A stretch of DNA of 64,000 nt from Antiquaquibacter metalliresistens (GCF_029211225.1 NZ_JARGEM010000004.1:143945-207944), one strand, 5' to 3'. Counted from the first letter of the stretch, positions 25,107-34,706 are shown. The notes: generated by a model not told the origin, from the sequence alone. A program made the numbers and translations.

Positions 25107-25562
25107 GTGTCCATGGTGATCGAGCAGGAGCTGCGCGAGGCGGGCCTGCGCGTCACCGACGGTCGCACACGCGTCCTGCGGATGCTGGAGTCGCACCCGC
25201 ACGCCGACGCGGCCACGCTCCATGCCGCGCTCAACGAACTCGGCCACCGCACCTCGGTGCAATCGGTGCACAACATCCTCGGCGACCTCGTGGACGCCGG
25301 GGTCATCCGCCGCATCGAACCGGCCGGTTCCGCCGCACGCTACGAGCGCCGCGCCCACGACAACCACCACCACATCGTCTGCACCTCGTGCTCGGCGATC
25401 GCCGACGTCGACTGCGCGGTCGGCGAGGCCCCCTGCCTGCATCCCGCCGACATGGCCGGGTTCACGATCGCCTCCGCGGAAGTGACCTTCTGGGGGCTGT
25501 GCGAGGACTGCGCCACCGACCGACCCATCCACTCATCCGAACCACTCACAACCGCACGCTAG
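25107..25562 (+). CDS. Fur-family metalloregulator (peroxide/iron responsive)
   Basis: A 151-residue Fur protein. It has an N-terminal winged helix (LREAGLRVTDGRTRVLRML), the dimerisation-domain metal site HDNHHHIVCTSC, and two CxxC pairs (CTSC, CEDC) for structural zinc. Immediate coupling to catalase (9-bp gap) makes it a FurA/PerR-type peroxide regulator by analogy with furA-katG in mycobacteria. The start is GTG 25107, or ATG 25113 two codons later. Confidence 0.88.
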   Translation: MSMVIEQELREAGLRVTDGRTRVLRMLESHPHADAATLHAALNELGHRTSVQSVHNILGDLVDAGVIRRIEPAGSAARYERRAHDNHHHIVCTSCSAIADVDCAVGEAPCLHPADMAGFTIASAEVTFWGLCEDCATDRPIHSSEPLTTAR

Positions 25563-25571
25563 GAGAACGCC

Positions 25572-27020
25572 ATGTCCGACAACTTCACCACCACCCAGAG
25601 CGGGGCGCCCATCGGCAGCGACGCGCACTCGCTCACGACCGGGCCTGACGGTATCACCGCGCTGCACGACCGCGTGCTCGTCGAGAAGCTCGCCTCGTTC
25701 AACCGCGAGCGCGTGCCGGAGCGCAACCCGCACGCCAAGGGCGGCGGGGCGTTCGGCGAGTTCGAGGTCACCGAGGACGTCTCGAAGTACACGCGTGCCG
25801 CGGTCTTCCAGCCCGGCACGAAGTCCGAGATGCTCCTGCGTTTCTCGTCCGTGGCCGGCGAGCAGGGCTCGCCCGACACCTGGCGGGATGTGCGCGGCTA
25901 CGCGCTGCGCTTCTACACGACCGAGGGCAACTACGACATCGTCGGCAACAACACCCCCGTGTTCTTCATCCGCGACGGCATGAAGTTCCCCGACTTCATC
26001 CACTCGCAGAAGCGCCTCGCGGGCTCGGGCCTGCGCGATGCCGACATGCAGTGGGACTTCTGGACCCTCTCGCCCGAGTCCGCCCACCAGGTGACCTACC
26101 TCATGGGTGACCGCGGCCTCTCCAAGTCGTGGCGGCACCTCAACGGCTACAGCTCGCACACCTACCAGTGGATCAACGCCGACGGTGAGCGCTTCTGGGT
26201 GCAGTACCACTTCAAGTCCCGCCTGGGCGTCGAGCGACTGGACCCGGCCGAGGCGGAGAAGCTCGCCGGTTCCGACGCGGACTACTACCGCCGCGACCTG
26301 CACGACGCGATCGAACGCGGGGACTTCCCGACCTGGGACGTCTTTGTGCAGATCATGCCCTACGAGGAGGCGAAGACCTACCGGTTCAACCCCTTCGACA
26401 TCACGAAGGTGTGGCCGCACGCGGACTACCCGCTCATCAAGGTCGGCCACTACACCCTCAACCGCAACCCGCGGAACTTCTTCGCCGAGATCGAGCAGGC
26501 CGCCTTCTCGCCCTCCAACCTCGTTCCCGGCGTCGACATCAGCCCCGACAAGATGCTCATGGCCCGCGTGTTCGCCTACCCGGACGCCCAGCGCAACCGC
26601 ATCGGCACGAACTACAACCAGCTGCCCGTGAACCAGCCGCATGCGGCCGAGGTGCGCAACTACCAGCACGAGGGCAGCATGCGCTACCAGTTCAGCGATG
26701 CCACGGCGCGCACCTACACGCCCAACTCCTACGGTGGGCCTGAGGCCGACCCGGCGCGCGCTGGCGAGGGCGGCTGGGAGACCGACGGCACGCTCATCCG
26801 TGCGGCGCAGACCCTGCACGCCGAGGATGACGACTTCGGCCAGGCCGGCACGCTCTATCGCGAGGTCTTCGACGACGAGTCGAAGGCGCGCCTGCTCGAG
26901 ACGCTCGTGGGCCAGTACTCGGCCTTGACGGTCGCGGACATCAAGGCCCGCTTCATCCAGTACTGGACGAACGTGGATGCTGGCCTGGGCGCGAAGATCG
27001 CGGCGCGCGTCGGCGCCTGA
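25572..27020 (+). CDS. katA: Monofunctional heme catalase, small-subunit clade
   Basis: A 482-residue catalase that dismutates hydrogen peroxide. Distal-site residues are seen in [14 protein letters not shown] (His) and [24 protein letters not shown] (Asn region). [20 protein letters not shown] is the family core, and [17 protein letters not shown] carries the proximal heme-ligand Tyr. The length fits clade 3. AGGAGAACGCC precedes ATG 25572. It is the second gene of the Fur operon and ends 14 bp before a strong hairpin. Confidence 0.95.
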   Translation: MSDNFTTTQSGAPIGSDAHSLTTGPDGITALHDRVLVEKLASFNRERVPERNPHAKGGGAFGEFEVTEDVSKYTRAAVFQPGTKSEMLLRFSSVAGEQGSPDTWRDVRGYALRFYTTEGNYDIVGNNTPVFFIRDGMKFPDFIHSQKRLAGSGLRDADMQWDFWTLSPESAHQVTYLMGDRGLSKSWRHLNGYSSHTYQWINADGERFWVQYHFKSRLGVERLDPAEAEKLAGSDADYYRRDLHDAIERGDFPTWDVFVQIMPYEEAKTYRFNPFDITKVWPHADYPLIKVGHYTLNRNPRNFFAEIEQAAFSPSNLVPGVDISPDKMLMARVFAYPDAQRNRIGTNYNQLPVNQPHAAEVRNYQHEGSMRYQFSDATARTYTPNSYGGPEADPARAGEGGWETDGTLIRAAQTLHAEDDDFGQAGTLYREVFDDESKARLLETLVGQYSALTVADIKARFIQYWTNVDAGLGAKIAARVGA

Positions 27021-27034
27021 TCTGCAGCACGTGA

Positions 27035-27065
27035 GGAACGGCCGGTCCTTCGGGCCGGCCGTTCC
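27035..27065. terminator. Strong hairpin terminator between katA and the DUF58 gene
   Basis: An 11-bp perfect stem (GGAACGGCCGG paired with CCGGCCGTTCC) plus further inner pairs around a TTC-type loop. It lies 14 bp after katA and 5 bp beyond the end of the convergent DUF58 gene, so it can serve both strands. There is no T-run, as is common in actinobacteria. Confidence 0.75.
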
Positions 27066-27070
27066 CGCGT

Positions 27071-28378
27071 TCAGAGCCGCCCGGCGGCCTTGAGCGCGAT
27101 GTAGGCGTCGGCGAGCGCCGGGGGGAGCTCCTGCGGCGCGCCCGTGACGACCTCTCCGCCCAGTTGCCGGATGGCGGCGGCGACGCGGGCCTGGTCGAGC
27201 AGCGCGCGCTCGGCGGAGGCGGCGAGGTAGACCTCATCGCGCGTGGTGCGGTGGCGGGTGGCATCCAGCACCGTCGGGTCGGTGACGGAGGAGACCACGA
27301 CCGTGTGCTTGCGAGTCAGTTGCGGCAGCACGCCGAGCAGGCCCCGGGTCGCGCCGGGCGCGTCGATTGTGGTGGCGAGCACGACGAGCGCCTGGTGCGC
27401 CGTCACCGAGCGCACGAGCCCCGGCACCGCGGCCCAGTCCATCTCGATGAGCTCGGGCTCGATCGGGGCCATCGTCGAGACCATGCGCGAGAGCAGTTCG
27501 GCGCCGGTCGCGCCCTGCACGCGGCCACGCACTCGGCGGTCGAAGATGACGACATCGACGCGGTCCCCGGCGCTCGAGGCGAGGGCGGCCAGCAGCAGTG
27601 CCGACTCGAACGCCGTGTCGATGCGCGGTTCGTTGTCGATGCGGGCCGCCGACATGCGACCGCTGTCGATCAGGATGACGACCCGGCGATCCCGCTCCGG
27701 TCGCCACGTGCGCACGACGAGTTTCGGCCCCGTCGGCTCGAGTCGCCGCGCGGTCGCGCGCCAGTCGATCGAGCGCACATCGTCGCCGCGCACGTAGTCG
27801 CGCAGGCTGTCGAACTCGGTGCCCTGACCGCGCACCATGACGCTCGTGGCGCCATCGAGCTCGCGCAGTCTCGCGAGCCGGGAGGGCAGGTGCTTGCGGG
27901 AGTTGAAGGGCGGCAGCACCGAGATCGCGCCGGGCGCGGTGATCGTCGCTTGCCGCGCCGCGAGGCGCAGGGGGCCGAAGGAGCGGATCGTCACGTGTTC
28001 GGTTCGGCGCTCCCCACGTCTGAACGGACTCAGGCGCATGGTGATCGCGCGCCGCTCGCCCGCCGGCACATCGAGCCGCACGGCGCGGGGGCTCGCCCCG
28101 GCGGAAGGTTGCCAGCCGTCGCGGAGCACGCCGCGCACGCGACGGCCTCCCGCGTTCGTCACGATCAGCCCAGACTCGGCGCTCTCGCCGAGTCGAACGC
28201 GCCCCGGAAGCTCGCGCGCGAGCCGCACGCGCCGTGGTGACCCGGCGATGGCCAGATCGACGCCGGCGAGCACGAGCACGAACAGCAGCCACAGCACGAA
28301 CACGATGGGCTCACCCGTGATCACGATCGGCAGCACGCCGAGCGCGAGGAGGGCGACGAAGAATCCGGAGAGGGCCAT
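27071..28378 (-). CDS. DUF58 domain protein with two N-terminal membrane helices
   Basis: 435 residues. Two membrane helices at the start (MALSGFFVALLALGVLPIVI ...) are followed by the DUF58 signature EFDSLRDYVRGDDVRSIDWRA near residue 210. A von Willebrand-A-like core follows with VVILIDSGRM, a DxS MIDAS-type loop. It usually works with a MoxR ATPase encoded next door, here 4 bp upstream. ATG 28378 is chosen because a longer reading would run back through the moxR gene. It is the last gene of a five-gene operon. Confidence 0.85.
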   Translation of the reverse strand: MALSGFFVALLALGVLPIVITGEPIVFVLWLLFVLVLAGVDLAIAGSPRRVRLARELPGRVRLGESAESGLIVTNAGGRRVRGVLRDGWQPSAGASPRAVRLDVPAGERRAITMRLSPFRRGERRTEHVTIRSFGPLRLAARQATITAPGAISVLPPFNSRKHLPSRLARLRELDGATSVMVRGQGTEFDSLRDYVRGDDVRSIDWRATARRLEPTGPKLVVRTWRPERDRRVVILIDSGRMSAARIDNEPRIDTAFESALLLAALASSAGDRVDVVIFDRRVRGRVQGATGAELLSRMVSTMAPIEPELIEMDWAAVPGLVRSVTAHQALVVLATTIDAPGATRGLLGVLPQLTRKHTVVVSSVTDPTVLDATRHRTTRDEVYLAASAERALLDQARVAAAIRQLGGEVVTGAPQELPPALADAYIALKAAGRL

Positions 28379-28382
28379 GGGC

Positions 28383-29339
28383 TTAGATCGGCACCCGTAC
28401 CTGCTGCAGGATCGAACGCAGGATCGCGTCGGCCGAAATGCCCTCCAGCTCCGCCTCGGGACGCAACTGGATGCGGTGCCGCAGCACCGGCAATGCCATC
28501 GCCTGCACGTGGTCGGGGGTGACCCCGTCGACACCGCCCAGCCACGCCCAGGCCTTGCTGGCCGCCAGGAGGGCGACCGCACCGCGCGGGCTCACGCCGA
28601 GTTTGACCGAGGGGCTCTGCCGGGTGGCCCGCGCGAGGTCAACGGCGTAGCCGATGACATCCGCCGACGCGCCGACCTTGCCGACCGCGGCCTGCGCGGC
28701 GGCGAGCTGCGCCGCGTCGAGCACGGGAGTGACTCCCGCGGCGGCGAGGTCGCGTGGGTTGAAGCCGGCCGCGTGCCGCTCGAGCACGACGACCTCGTCG
28801 TCGCGCTCCGGCAGGTCGAGCACGAGCTTGAGCAGGAAGCGGTCGAGCTGTGCCTCGGGCAGCGTGTACGTGCCCTCGTACTCGATCGGGTTCATGGTCG
28901 CGGCGACCATGAACGGCACCGGCAGCTTACGGGTCTGCCCGTCGACGGAGACCTGACGTTCCTCCATCGCCTCGAGCAGCGCCGACTGGGTCTTCGGTGG
29001 CGTGCGGTTGATCTCGTCGGCGAGCAGGATGTTCGTGAACACCGGCCCCGGTCGGAACTCGAACTCGCCCGCCTTCGCGTCGTAGACGAGCGAGCCCGTG
29101 ACATCCCCGGGCATGAGGTCCGGCGTGAACTGCACGCGCTTGGTCTCGAGCGACAGCGCCTGACTGAGGGTGCGCACGAGGAGGGTCTTCGCGACCCCGG
29201 GCACGCCCTCGAGCAACACGTGGCCGCCCGCGAGCAAGGCGATGGTCAGGCCGGTGACCGCCGGCTCCTGGCCGACCACGGCCTTGCCGACCTCCGTGCG
29301 CAACTGGGCGAAGGCATCCCGCAACTGGGCATCGGTCAT
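28383..29339 (-). CDS. moxR: MoxR-family AAA+ ATPase
   Basis: A 318-residue AAA+ ATPase. Walker A is GVPGVAKT (residues 45-52), Walker B is ILLADEINR (Asp108/Glu109), followed by the sensor-1 region MVAATMNP and an arginine-finger region in LPEAQLDRF. MoxR proteins act as chaperones that insert cofactors or activate partners carrying vWA domains; the DUF58 protein is the likely partner. It lies between DUF4350 (14 bp) and DUF58 (4 bp). Confidence 0.92.
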   Translation of the reverse strand: MTDAQLRDAFAQLRTEVGKAVVGQEPAVTGLTIALLAGGHVLLEGVPGVAKTLLVRTLSQALSLETKRVQFTPDLMPGDVTGSLVYDAKAGEFEFRPGPVFTNILLADEINRTPPKTQSALLEAMEERQVSVDGQTRKLPVPFMVAATMNPIEYEGTYTLPEAQLDRFLLKLVLDLPERDDEVVVLERHAAGFNPRDLAAAGVTPVLDAAQLAAAQAAVGKVGASADVIGYAVDLARATRQSPSVKLGVSPRGAVALLAASKAWAWLGGVDGVTPDHVQAMALPVLRHRIQLRPEAELEGISADAILRSILQQVRVPI

Positions 29340-29353
29340 CGTGCGATTCTTCC

Positions 29354-30517
29354 TTACGGTCGGCGCGCGCGGTCGACGGCGCGTTCAAGGGTGAGCAGGG
29401 CATCGGAGAGGGACATGAGTTCGGCGTCGGTCGCGGGCACCGCATCGACGAGCAGCCGACGGATGCCGCCCACCTGTTCTCCGGTGAGGGCCGCGACCGC
29501 GCCGATCACGTCGTCGACGGTCGCGGCGCGGGGCAGCCCGCACGACTCCGCGAGCCGCTGGAGCGATCCGACTCGCAGCGCATCGAGCGCACGGAGCCGT
29601 GACGACGACTTCTCGTAGAGTCGCGCGCGGCCGAGCATCGTCTCGCTGGCTCGCACCGTCACCGGCAGGTTCTCGATCACGAGCGGTCCGAGCCGGCGAC
29701 CGCGCCAGAACGCCGCCGCGACGAAGCAGATGAGTAGCAGTGCCAGCGCCGGCGTGACCCACGCCGGGGTGAGTTCGCCGAGGGTGGCCGGCGGCGCCTG
29801 GGGCAGGTCGGCGAAGCTCGGCAGGTACCACACCAGGTGCTCGTGCTCGCCGAGCAGCCCGAGGGCGAGGGCCGCGTTGCCGTCCTGGATGATGACCTCG
29901 TTGCTGAGCGCGGCCGTGGTTCCCAGAACGGTCAGTCCGCCCGGCAGGGACACGAGCGAGACGACATCGTCGCCGGAGCCGAAGCAGCCGATCGCGCCCG
30001 CATCCTCGTCGAGGATGCGGTATCCCGACGCGTCGCCGGAGACGGTGCCGGCGCGGCTGGCCGCGGGGATGCCGCACCCGGCCTCCAGCGAGCCCTCCAC
30101 CACACCGGCCTGCGCCACCGCCGGTGCCACCGCCTGCAACTGCGCGAATCCCGGGTCGATGAGCACCACCGTGCCGGCAAGCGAGACCGCCTGGCGCAGT
30201 TGCTCGTCCTCGAGGTACCCGCCGAGGTCGTGCAGCACCAGGGTGGTGTCATCCGCAGAGCCGATCGCCTGCCGGGTGTCGGCGAGGTTGTCGGTGACGA
30301 TCACCTCGACGCCCTGCTGGCGCAGCACCTCCGCGAGCGCCATCGCGCCGCCGGGCGCGGGGTCCGTGGGGTCGAGGGGCTGACCTGCACTCGATGAACC
30401 CACCGAGAGCAGCGTCACGACCGCGATGACGGCGGCGAAGGTCGCGACCGCGACCCAGAACAGCGCGCGCTTGAGCACGCGTCCCGTGGTCGGGGTGACC
30501 ACCAGCTGCGTCGTCAT
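29354..30517 (-). CDS. DUF4350 domain membrane protein
   Basis: 387 residues. One N-terminal helix (LFWVAVATFAAVIAVVTLL) is followed by an extracytoplasmic DUF4350 domain resembling a glutamine-amidotransferase-like fold (PGGAMALAEVLRQQGVEV; LVLHDLGGYLEDEQ). A second helix comes near residue 260, then a cytoplasmic helical tail of about 110 residues. The function is unknown. It co-occurs with MoxR, DUF58 and DUF4129 across actinobacteria. Its start overlaps the upstream DUF4129 stop by 4 bp, so it is translationally coupled. Confidence 0.8.
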   Translation of the reverse strand: MTTQLVVTPTTGRVLKRALFWVAVATFAAVIAVVTLLSVGSSSAGQPLDPTDPAPGGAMALAEVLRQQGVEVIVTDNLADTRQAIGSADDTTLVLHDLGGYLEDEQLRQAVSLAGTVVLIDPGFAQLQAVAPAVAQAGVVEGSLEAGCGIPAASRAGTVSGDASGYRILDEDAGAIGCFGSGDDVVSLVSLPGGLTVLGTTAALSNEVIIQDGNAALALGLLGEHEHLVWYLPSFADLPQAPPATLGELTPAWVTPALALLLICFVAAAFWRGRRLGPLVIENLPVTVRASETMLGRARLYEKSSSRLRALDALRVGSLQRLAESCGLPRAATVDDVIGAVAALTGEQVGGIRRLLVDAVPATDAELMSLSDALLTLERAVDRARRP

Positions 30518-31164
30518 GACCCGACCGGCTCGAGGGCGGGCCGCGCGCCGCGCACCTCGGCGGCCAGCTCGGCGATCGCGCGGTACTGCTCCGCCGAACC
30601 GACGTGACCGAGGTAGCGCACCCCGTCGAACGTCACGGCGCTGACGGCGAGCGGTTCCGCCAGTGCCGGCAGCGCGCGACCGGCACGCGACGCGAAGTCG
30701 TGCGCCGTGGTGCCCGGACTGGTCGTGACGATGGTGCGTTCGGCGAGGTCGCGGGCGATCGAGCGGAAGGCCTCCGTGATGGCGAGCGACCAGTCGCCTC
30801 GGCGCGCCGCCGCCTCGGCGTCACGGGCGATCCTGGCCGCCGAGCGATGGTCGTCCTCGCCGAAGAGTGCTCCGGCGACGGCGCTGCGCCGGTTCAGTCG
30901 CGGCAGACCGAAGATCAGGATCGCGACCACGATGCCGACCACGATGAGCGCGACGACGAACCCGAGCGCCAGCGCGGGCGGGCCCTCCAGGTCGCCGAAG
31001 CGCAGTGAGGCGATCCACTCGCCGATCGCCTGCGCGATGCGGTCGAAGAGGGTGGGCTTCGCAGCCTGGTAGACGGGCTTGGCGAGCTCCTCGATCAGCC
31101 ACTGCGCGGCTTCCGGCGGCTCCGGGTCGACGGGGACGTCGATGGGGAGGCCGGCGAGGCTCAC
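30514..31164 (-). CDS. DUF4129 domain membrane protein
   Basis: 216 residues. There is a short N-terminal extracytoplasmic segment (IDVPVDPEPPEAAQWLIEELAKP), one membrane helix (ALALGFVVALIVVGIVVAILIF), and a cytoplasmic DUF4129 domain with the helical RGDWSLAITEAFRSIARDL and SPGTTAHDFASRAG motifs. In other bacteria such domains can be fused to transglutaminases. GTG 31164 is chosen because its GTGA overlaps the upstream stop; no ATG is suitably placed. Confidence 0.8.
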   Translation of the reverse strand: MSLAGLPIDVPVDPEPPEAAQWLIEELAKPVYQAAKPTLFDRIAQAIGEWIASLRFGDLEGPPALALGFVVALIVVGIVVAILIFGLPRLNRRSAVAGALFGEDDHRSAARIARDAEAAARRGDWSLAITEAFRSIARDLAERTIVTTSPGTTAHDFASRAGRALPALAEPLAVSAVTFDGVRYLGHVGSAEQYRAIAELAAEVRGARPALEPVGS

Positions 31165-32321
31165 GCCCAGGGCGCGCCTTCCGCCGCGGCAGCCGGTGCC
31201 CCGCCGGCCTTCGCGAGGTACGGGTCGGGCACGGTCGCGTCCCCGGCCTGGCGCGCCTCCACGAAGCGGATGAGTTCGAGGTCGAGTCCCTCCTTGCGCA
31301 TGCGGATGTCGATGTAGATGAGCGCCGGGGTCGACGACATGATCACCGCGGAGATCGCGCCGAAGACCACGGAGAGCACGATCGTGAGGAAGTACACCAC
31401 GATCCCGGCGACGGCGAGGCCGGTGTTGTCGCCGTTGGGATTGATGAGGAAGGCGCCGAAGCTGATGATGAGCTGCAGCGGCGCCGCGATGATGCCAGCC
31501 ACGGTCTGCACGATCACCGATACGAGCAGGATGATGCCGAAGGTCTTCCAGAAGTAGCCGCCGGTCAGCGACCAGGAACGCGCGATCGCGGCGCGCAGCG
31601 GCAGCCGCTCGAGCATGAGCACGCTCGGCACCAGCGCGAGCTTCGTCGACAGCCATGCGAAGAGCACCACGGCCCCGAGCGTGAGCAGCAGTCCCAGCAG
31701 CACGCCGATCACGAGGCCGGCGGTGCCGCCGAACACGATGATCAGGCCGAGCAGCACGGCGACGATCACGAGGGCGGCGATGACGACACCGGTGATGAGC
31801 AGCGACCAGCCGATGAGCGCACCGATGCGGCCCTTCGCGCCGGCCCACAGCCCGGGCAGTCGCAGCTTCTCGCCGACGGTGCCGCGGGCGACCTCGAGCG
31901 AGACGATCCCCTGCAGGATCGCGGTGCCCACGATGCCGAGCGCGACGGGCACGAGGGACGACAGCACGATCATCGCGACCGATCCCGCGGCGAGGGCGTC
32001 GGCATCCGCGTCGCTGGCGTTGAGGGTGCGGGCGATGGCGAAGAACGAGACGAGACCGACGATCACGAGGGTCAGCAGCATGATCGCGCCGGTGATCAGC
32101 AGGGAGAACCCGAAGGTGGGTCGGGGATTGCGGCGCAGCACCTGGAACGCGGCTCCGAGCAGCGTGCCGAGCGTGAGGGGGCGCAACGGGATGAGGCCGG
32201 GCTTCGGAGGCGGCGTCCAGCCCGGTGCCGGAGCACTGGGGCCGTATCCTGTCGCGGCCGCAGGCGGCGCGCTGTTCTCCGCCGGCCCTGCCGGCGGCTG
32301 CCAGGATGTGCTGTCAGACAC
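31161..32321 (-). CDS. Polytopic membrane protein, glycerophosphodiesterase-membrane-domain-like
   Basis: 386 residues. A Pro/Ala-rich cytoplasmic N-terminus (about 45 residues) is followed by six hydrophobic blocks resembling the membrane domain of glycerophosphoryl diester phosphodiesterases (RPLTLGTLLGAAFQVLRRNP; LERLPLRAAIARSWSLTGGYFWKTFG). No phosphodiesterase domain is present. It is the first gene of the operon leading to DUF4129, DUF4350, MoxR and DUF58, and is divergent from mtrA across 117 bp. Its role is unknown. Confidence 0.75.
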   Translation of the reverse strand: MSDSTSWQPPAGPAENSAPPAAATGYGPSAPAPGWTPPPKPGLIPLRPLTLGTLLGAAFQVLRRNPRPTFGFSLLITGAIMLLTLVIVGLVSFFAIARTLNASDADADALAAGSVAMIVLSSLVPVALGIVGTAILQGIVSLEVARGTVGEKLRLPGLWAGAKGRIGALIGWSLLITGVVIAALVIVAVLLGLIIVFGGTAGLVIGVLLGLLLTLGAVVLFAWLSTKLALVPSVLMLERLPLRAAIARSWSLTGGYFWKTFGIILLVSVIVQTVAGIIAAPLQLIISFGAFLINPNGDNTGLAVAGIVVYFLTIVLSVVFGAISAVIMSSTPALIYIDIRMRKEGLDLELIRFVEARQAGDATVPDPYLAKAGGAPAAAAEGAPWA

Positions 32322-32438
32322 GCTCGCCCTCCCTCGCGGCCTCCGGCCGACGCCATCATGCTGTCACACTCGGGTTACGCTTGTGCGAAAGCTCGACGCG
32401 GTCGACCGCGCCCGGGCTCGAGTGGGATGCGAGGCCAT

Positions 32439-33119
32439 GTGAACGCGCGAATCCTGGTGGTCGACGACGACACCGCGCTCGCCGAGATGATCGGCATCGT
32501 GCTGCGTGGTGAAGGGTTCGAACCGACGTTCTGCGACGACGGCGCACTCGCGCTCGCCGCCTTCCGCGACTCGAGCCCCGACCTCGTGCTGCTCGACCTC
32601 ATGCTGCCCGGCATGGACGGCATCGAGGTGTGCGCCCGCATCCGCGAGGAGTCCGGGGTGCCCATCATCATGCTCACGGCAAAGAGCGACACGGCGGATG
32701 TCGTCAAGGGGCTCGAATCGGGTGCGGACGACTACGTGGTGAAGCCGTTCAACCCGAAGGAACTCGTGGCTCGCGTGCGCACGCGACTGCGACCGGCGCC
32801 CCCTACCACCAGCGGACCGTTGCAGATCGGCGACCTCACGCTCGACGTCGCGGGCCACGAGGTGCGGCGCGGCGATACGCGCATCAACCTGACCCCGCTC
32901 GAGTTCGAACTGCTGCTCGCCCTCGCGGCGAAGCCGGAGCAGGTCTTCACGCGCGAGATGTTGCTCGAGCAGGTGTGGGGCTACCACTACAAGGCGGACA
33001 CCAGGCTCGTCAACGTGCATGTGCAGCGTCTGCGGGCGAAGGTCGAGCACGATCCGGACAACCCGAGCATCATCATGACGGTGCGCGGCGTCGGCTACCG
33101 CGCGGGCAGCACACCGTAG
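32439..33119 (+). CDS. mtrA: Response regulator MtrA
   Basis: A 226-residue OmpR-family regulator. The receiver domain starts RILVVDDDTALAEMIGIVLRG, Asp53 in LVLLDLMLPGMDG is the phosphoacceptor, and TAKSD carries the conserved Lys. The winged helix ends DTRLVNVHVQRLRAKVEHDP and VRGVGYRAG. MtrA controls cell division, wall hydrolases and DNA replication genes in actinobacteria. The start is GTG 32439 or ATG 32427 four codons earlier; GAGG at 32431-32434 fits the GTG. It is followed at once by mtrB and lpqB. Confidence 0.93.
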   Translation: MNARILVVDDDTALAEMIGIVLRGEGFEPTFCDDGALALAAFRDSSPDLVLLDLMLPGMDGIEVCARIREESGVPIIMLTAKSDTADVVKGLESGADDYVVKPFNPKELVARVRTRLRPAPPTTSGPLQIGDLTLDVAGHEVRRGDTRINLTPLEFELLLALAAKPEQVFTREMLLEQVWGYHYKADTRLVNVHVQRLRAKVEHDPDNPSIIMTVRGVGYRAGSTP

Positions 33120-33122
33120 GCG

Positions 33123-34706
33123 ATGCGCGGTCTCGACTGGCGTGCCGCACTCGCGCGGGTGATGGAGCTGTGGCGCTCGTCGCTGCAGGTGCGCACGGTC
33201 GCCATCACGGTGCTGCTCTCCGGGCTTGCGGTCGCGATCATCGGCACCTCCATGGCGATCAGCGTCGGCTCCAACCTGTTCACCGCTCGCCGGGTGCAGT
33301 TGACCGCCACTACCGAGAATGCCAACCTCGCCGCGCAGCGTGTGTTCGACCAGGCCGCGGAACAGCTGAGCCCGGAGGATCCCGACGTCACCATCGGCGC
33401 GGCGGCCGTGGCGATCTCGAACGCCGCACCGGGCGCTTGGTTCACGATCCCGCCGGCCCAGGGCCAGGCGGGCATCACCTCCGGCCTCGACCAGTCGGAG
33501 TCCCTGATCTCGAGCGAGCTGCGCGATGCGGTGCGCGACTCCGAGGAGCCGCGCACGTTCTCGCAACCCGTGGCGTTGCCGCAGGACGACGGCTCGACGC
33601 ATCCCGGTCTCGTCGTGGGGTCGACGCTCGACATCCGGGGCGACCGCTACGAGCTGTACCTCGTCTACGACAACATCGATGCGCAGGAGACCCTGGGCTT
33701 CGTGCAGCAGACCCTGGTGATCGGCGGGCTCGCACTCGTGCTGCTCATCGCGGCCGTGACGTTCATCGTGGTGCGGCTCGTGGTCGGGCCGGTGCAGCTG
33801 GCTGCCCAGACCAGCGAGCAGCTCGCCGCCGGCGATCTGACCGTGCGCATCCCGGTGAAGGGCGACGACGTCATCGCCACCCTCGCGCGCTCGTTCAACG
33901 GGATGGCCACGAGCCTGCAGAACCAGATCACCCGCCTCGCCTCGCTCTCCCAGGTGCAGCAGCGCTTCGTCTCCGACGTCTCCCACGAGCTGCGCACCCC
34001 GCTGACGACCATCCGGCTGGCCGGTGACGTGCTCTACGACCAGCGCGAGAGCTTTCCGCCGGCCACGGCGCGCACCGCGGAGCTGCTCCACACCCAGGTC
34101 GAGCGCTTCGAGACGCTGCTCGCCGACCTGCTCGAGATGAGCCGATACGACGCCGGCGCTGTCGAGATGGATGCCGAACCCACCAACCTCGTGCGCCTGG
34201 CCGAGGAGGCGATCGACATGGTGCGCGCCCTCGCGGAGTCGAAGGGCTCGCAACTGCGACTGGTGGCACCCGGTGGGTACTTCGAGGCCGAAGTGGACTC
34301 GCGTCGCATCCGTCGCATCCTGCAGAACCTGCTCGGCAACGCCATCGATCACGGCGAGGGCCGACCCATCGTGGTGTGGATCGACAGCGATGCCGACGCG
34401 GTGGCGATCGCGGTGCGCGACTACGGTGTCGGCATGACGCCCGAGGCGATGGCGCGGGTCTTCGACCGATTCTGGCGGGCCGACCCCTCTCGGCAGCGCA
34501 GCACGGGCGGCACCGGCCTCGGCCTCGCCATCGCGCTCGAGGACTCCGCCCTGCACGGCGGCTGGCTCGAGGTGTGGTCGGCCGAAGGCGAGGGCTCGTG
34601 CTTCAGGCTGACCCTCCCGCGGGTGCGCGGGGCCGTGCTGACCTCCTCGCCGCTGGAGCTGCCCCCCGATGACGGGCCGCCGATCGAGGAGGTGCCGCAT
34701 GCGTAG
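33123..34706 (+). CDS. mtrB: Sensor histidine kinase MtrB
   Basis: A 527-residue membrane kinase. The first helix is at about 26-48, an extracytoplasmic sensor region follows to about 195, the second helix is at about 198-222, and then comes a HAMP linker. HisKA has His288 in SDVSHELRTPL. The HATPase domain has the N box NLLGNAIDHG, a GVGM G1 box, FDRFWRADPSRQ and GGTGLGLAIA. It phosphorylates MtrA, 3 bp upstream. The 3' end overlaps lpqB by 8 bp. Confidence 0.93.
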   Translation: MRGLDWRAALARVMELWRSSLQVRTVAITVLLSGLAVAIIGTSMAISVGSNLFTARRVQLTATTENANLAAQRVFDQAAEQLSPEDPDVTIGAAAVAISNAAPGAWFTIPPAQGQAGITSGLDQSESLISSELRDAVRDSEEPRTFSQPVALPQDDGSTHPGLVVGSTLDIRGDRYELYLVYDNIDAQETLGFVQQTLVIGGLALVLLIAAVTFIVVRLVVGPVQLAAQTSEQLAAGDLTVRIPVKGDDVIATLARSFNGMATSLQNQITRLASLSQVQQRFVSDVSHELRTPLTTIRLAGDVLYDQRESFPPATARTAELLHTQVERFETLLADLLEMSRYDAGAVEMDAEPTNLVRLAEEAIDMVRALAESKGSQLRLVAPGGYFEAEVDSRRIRRILQNLLGNAIDHGEGRPIVVWIDSDADAVAIAVRDYGVGMTPEAMARVFDRFWRADPSRQRSTGGTGLGLAIALEDSALHGGWLEVWSAEGEGSCFRLTLPRVRGAVLTSSPLELPPDDGPPIEEVPHA

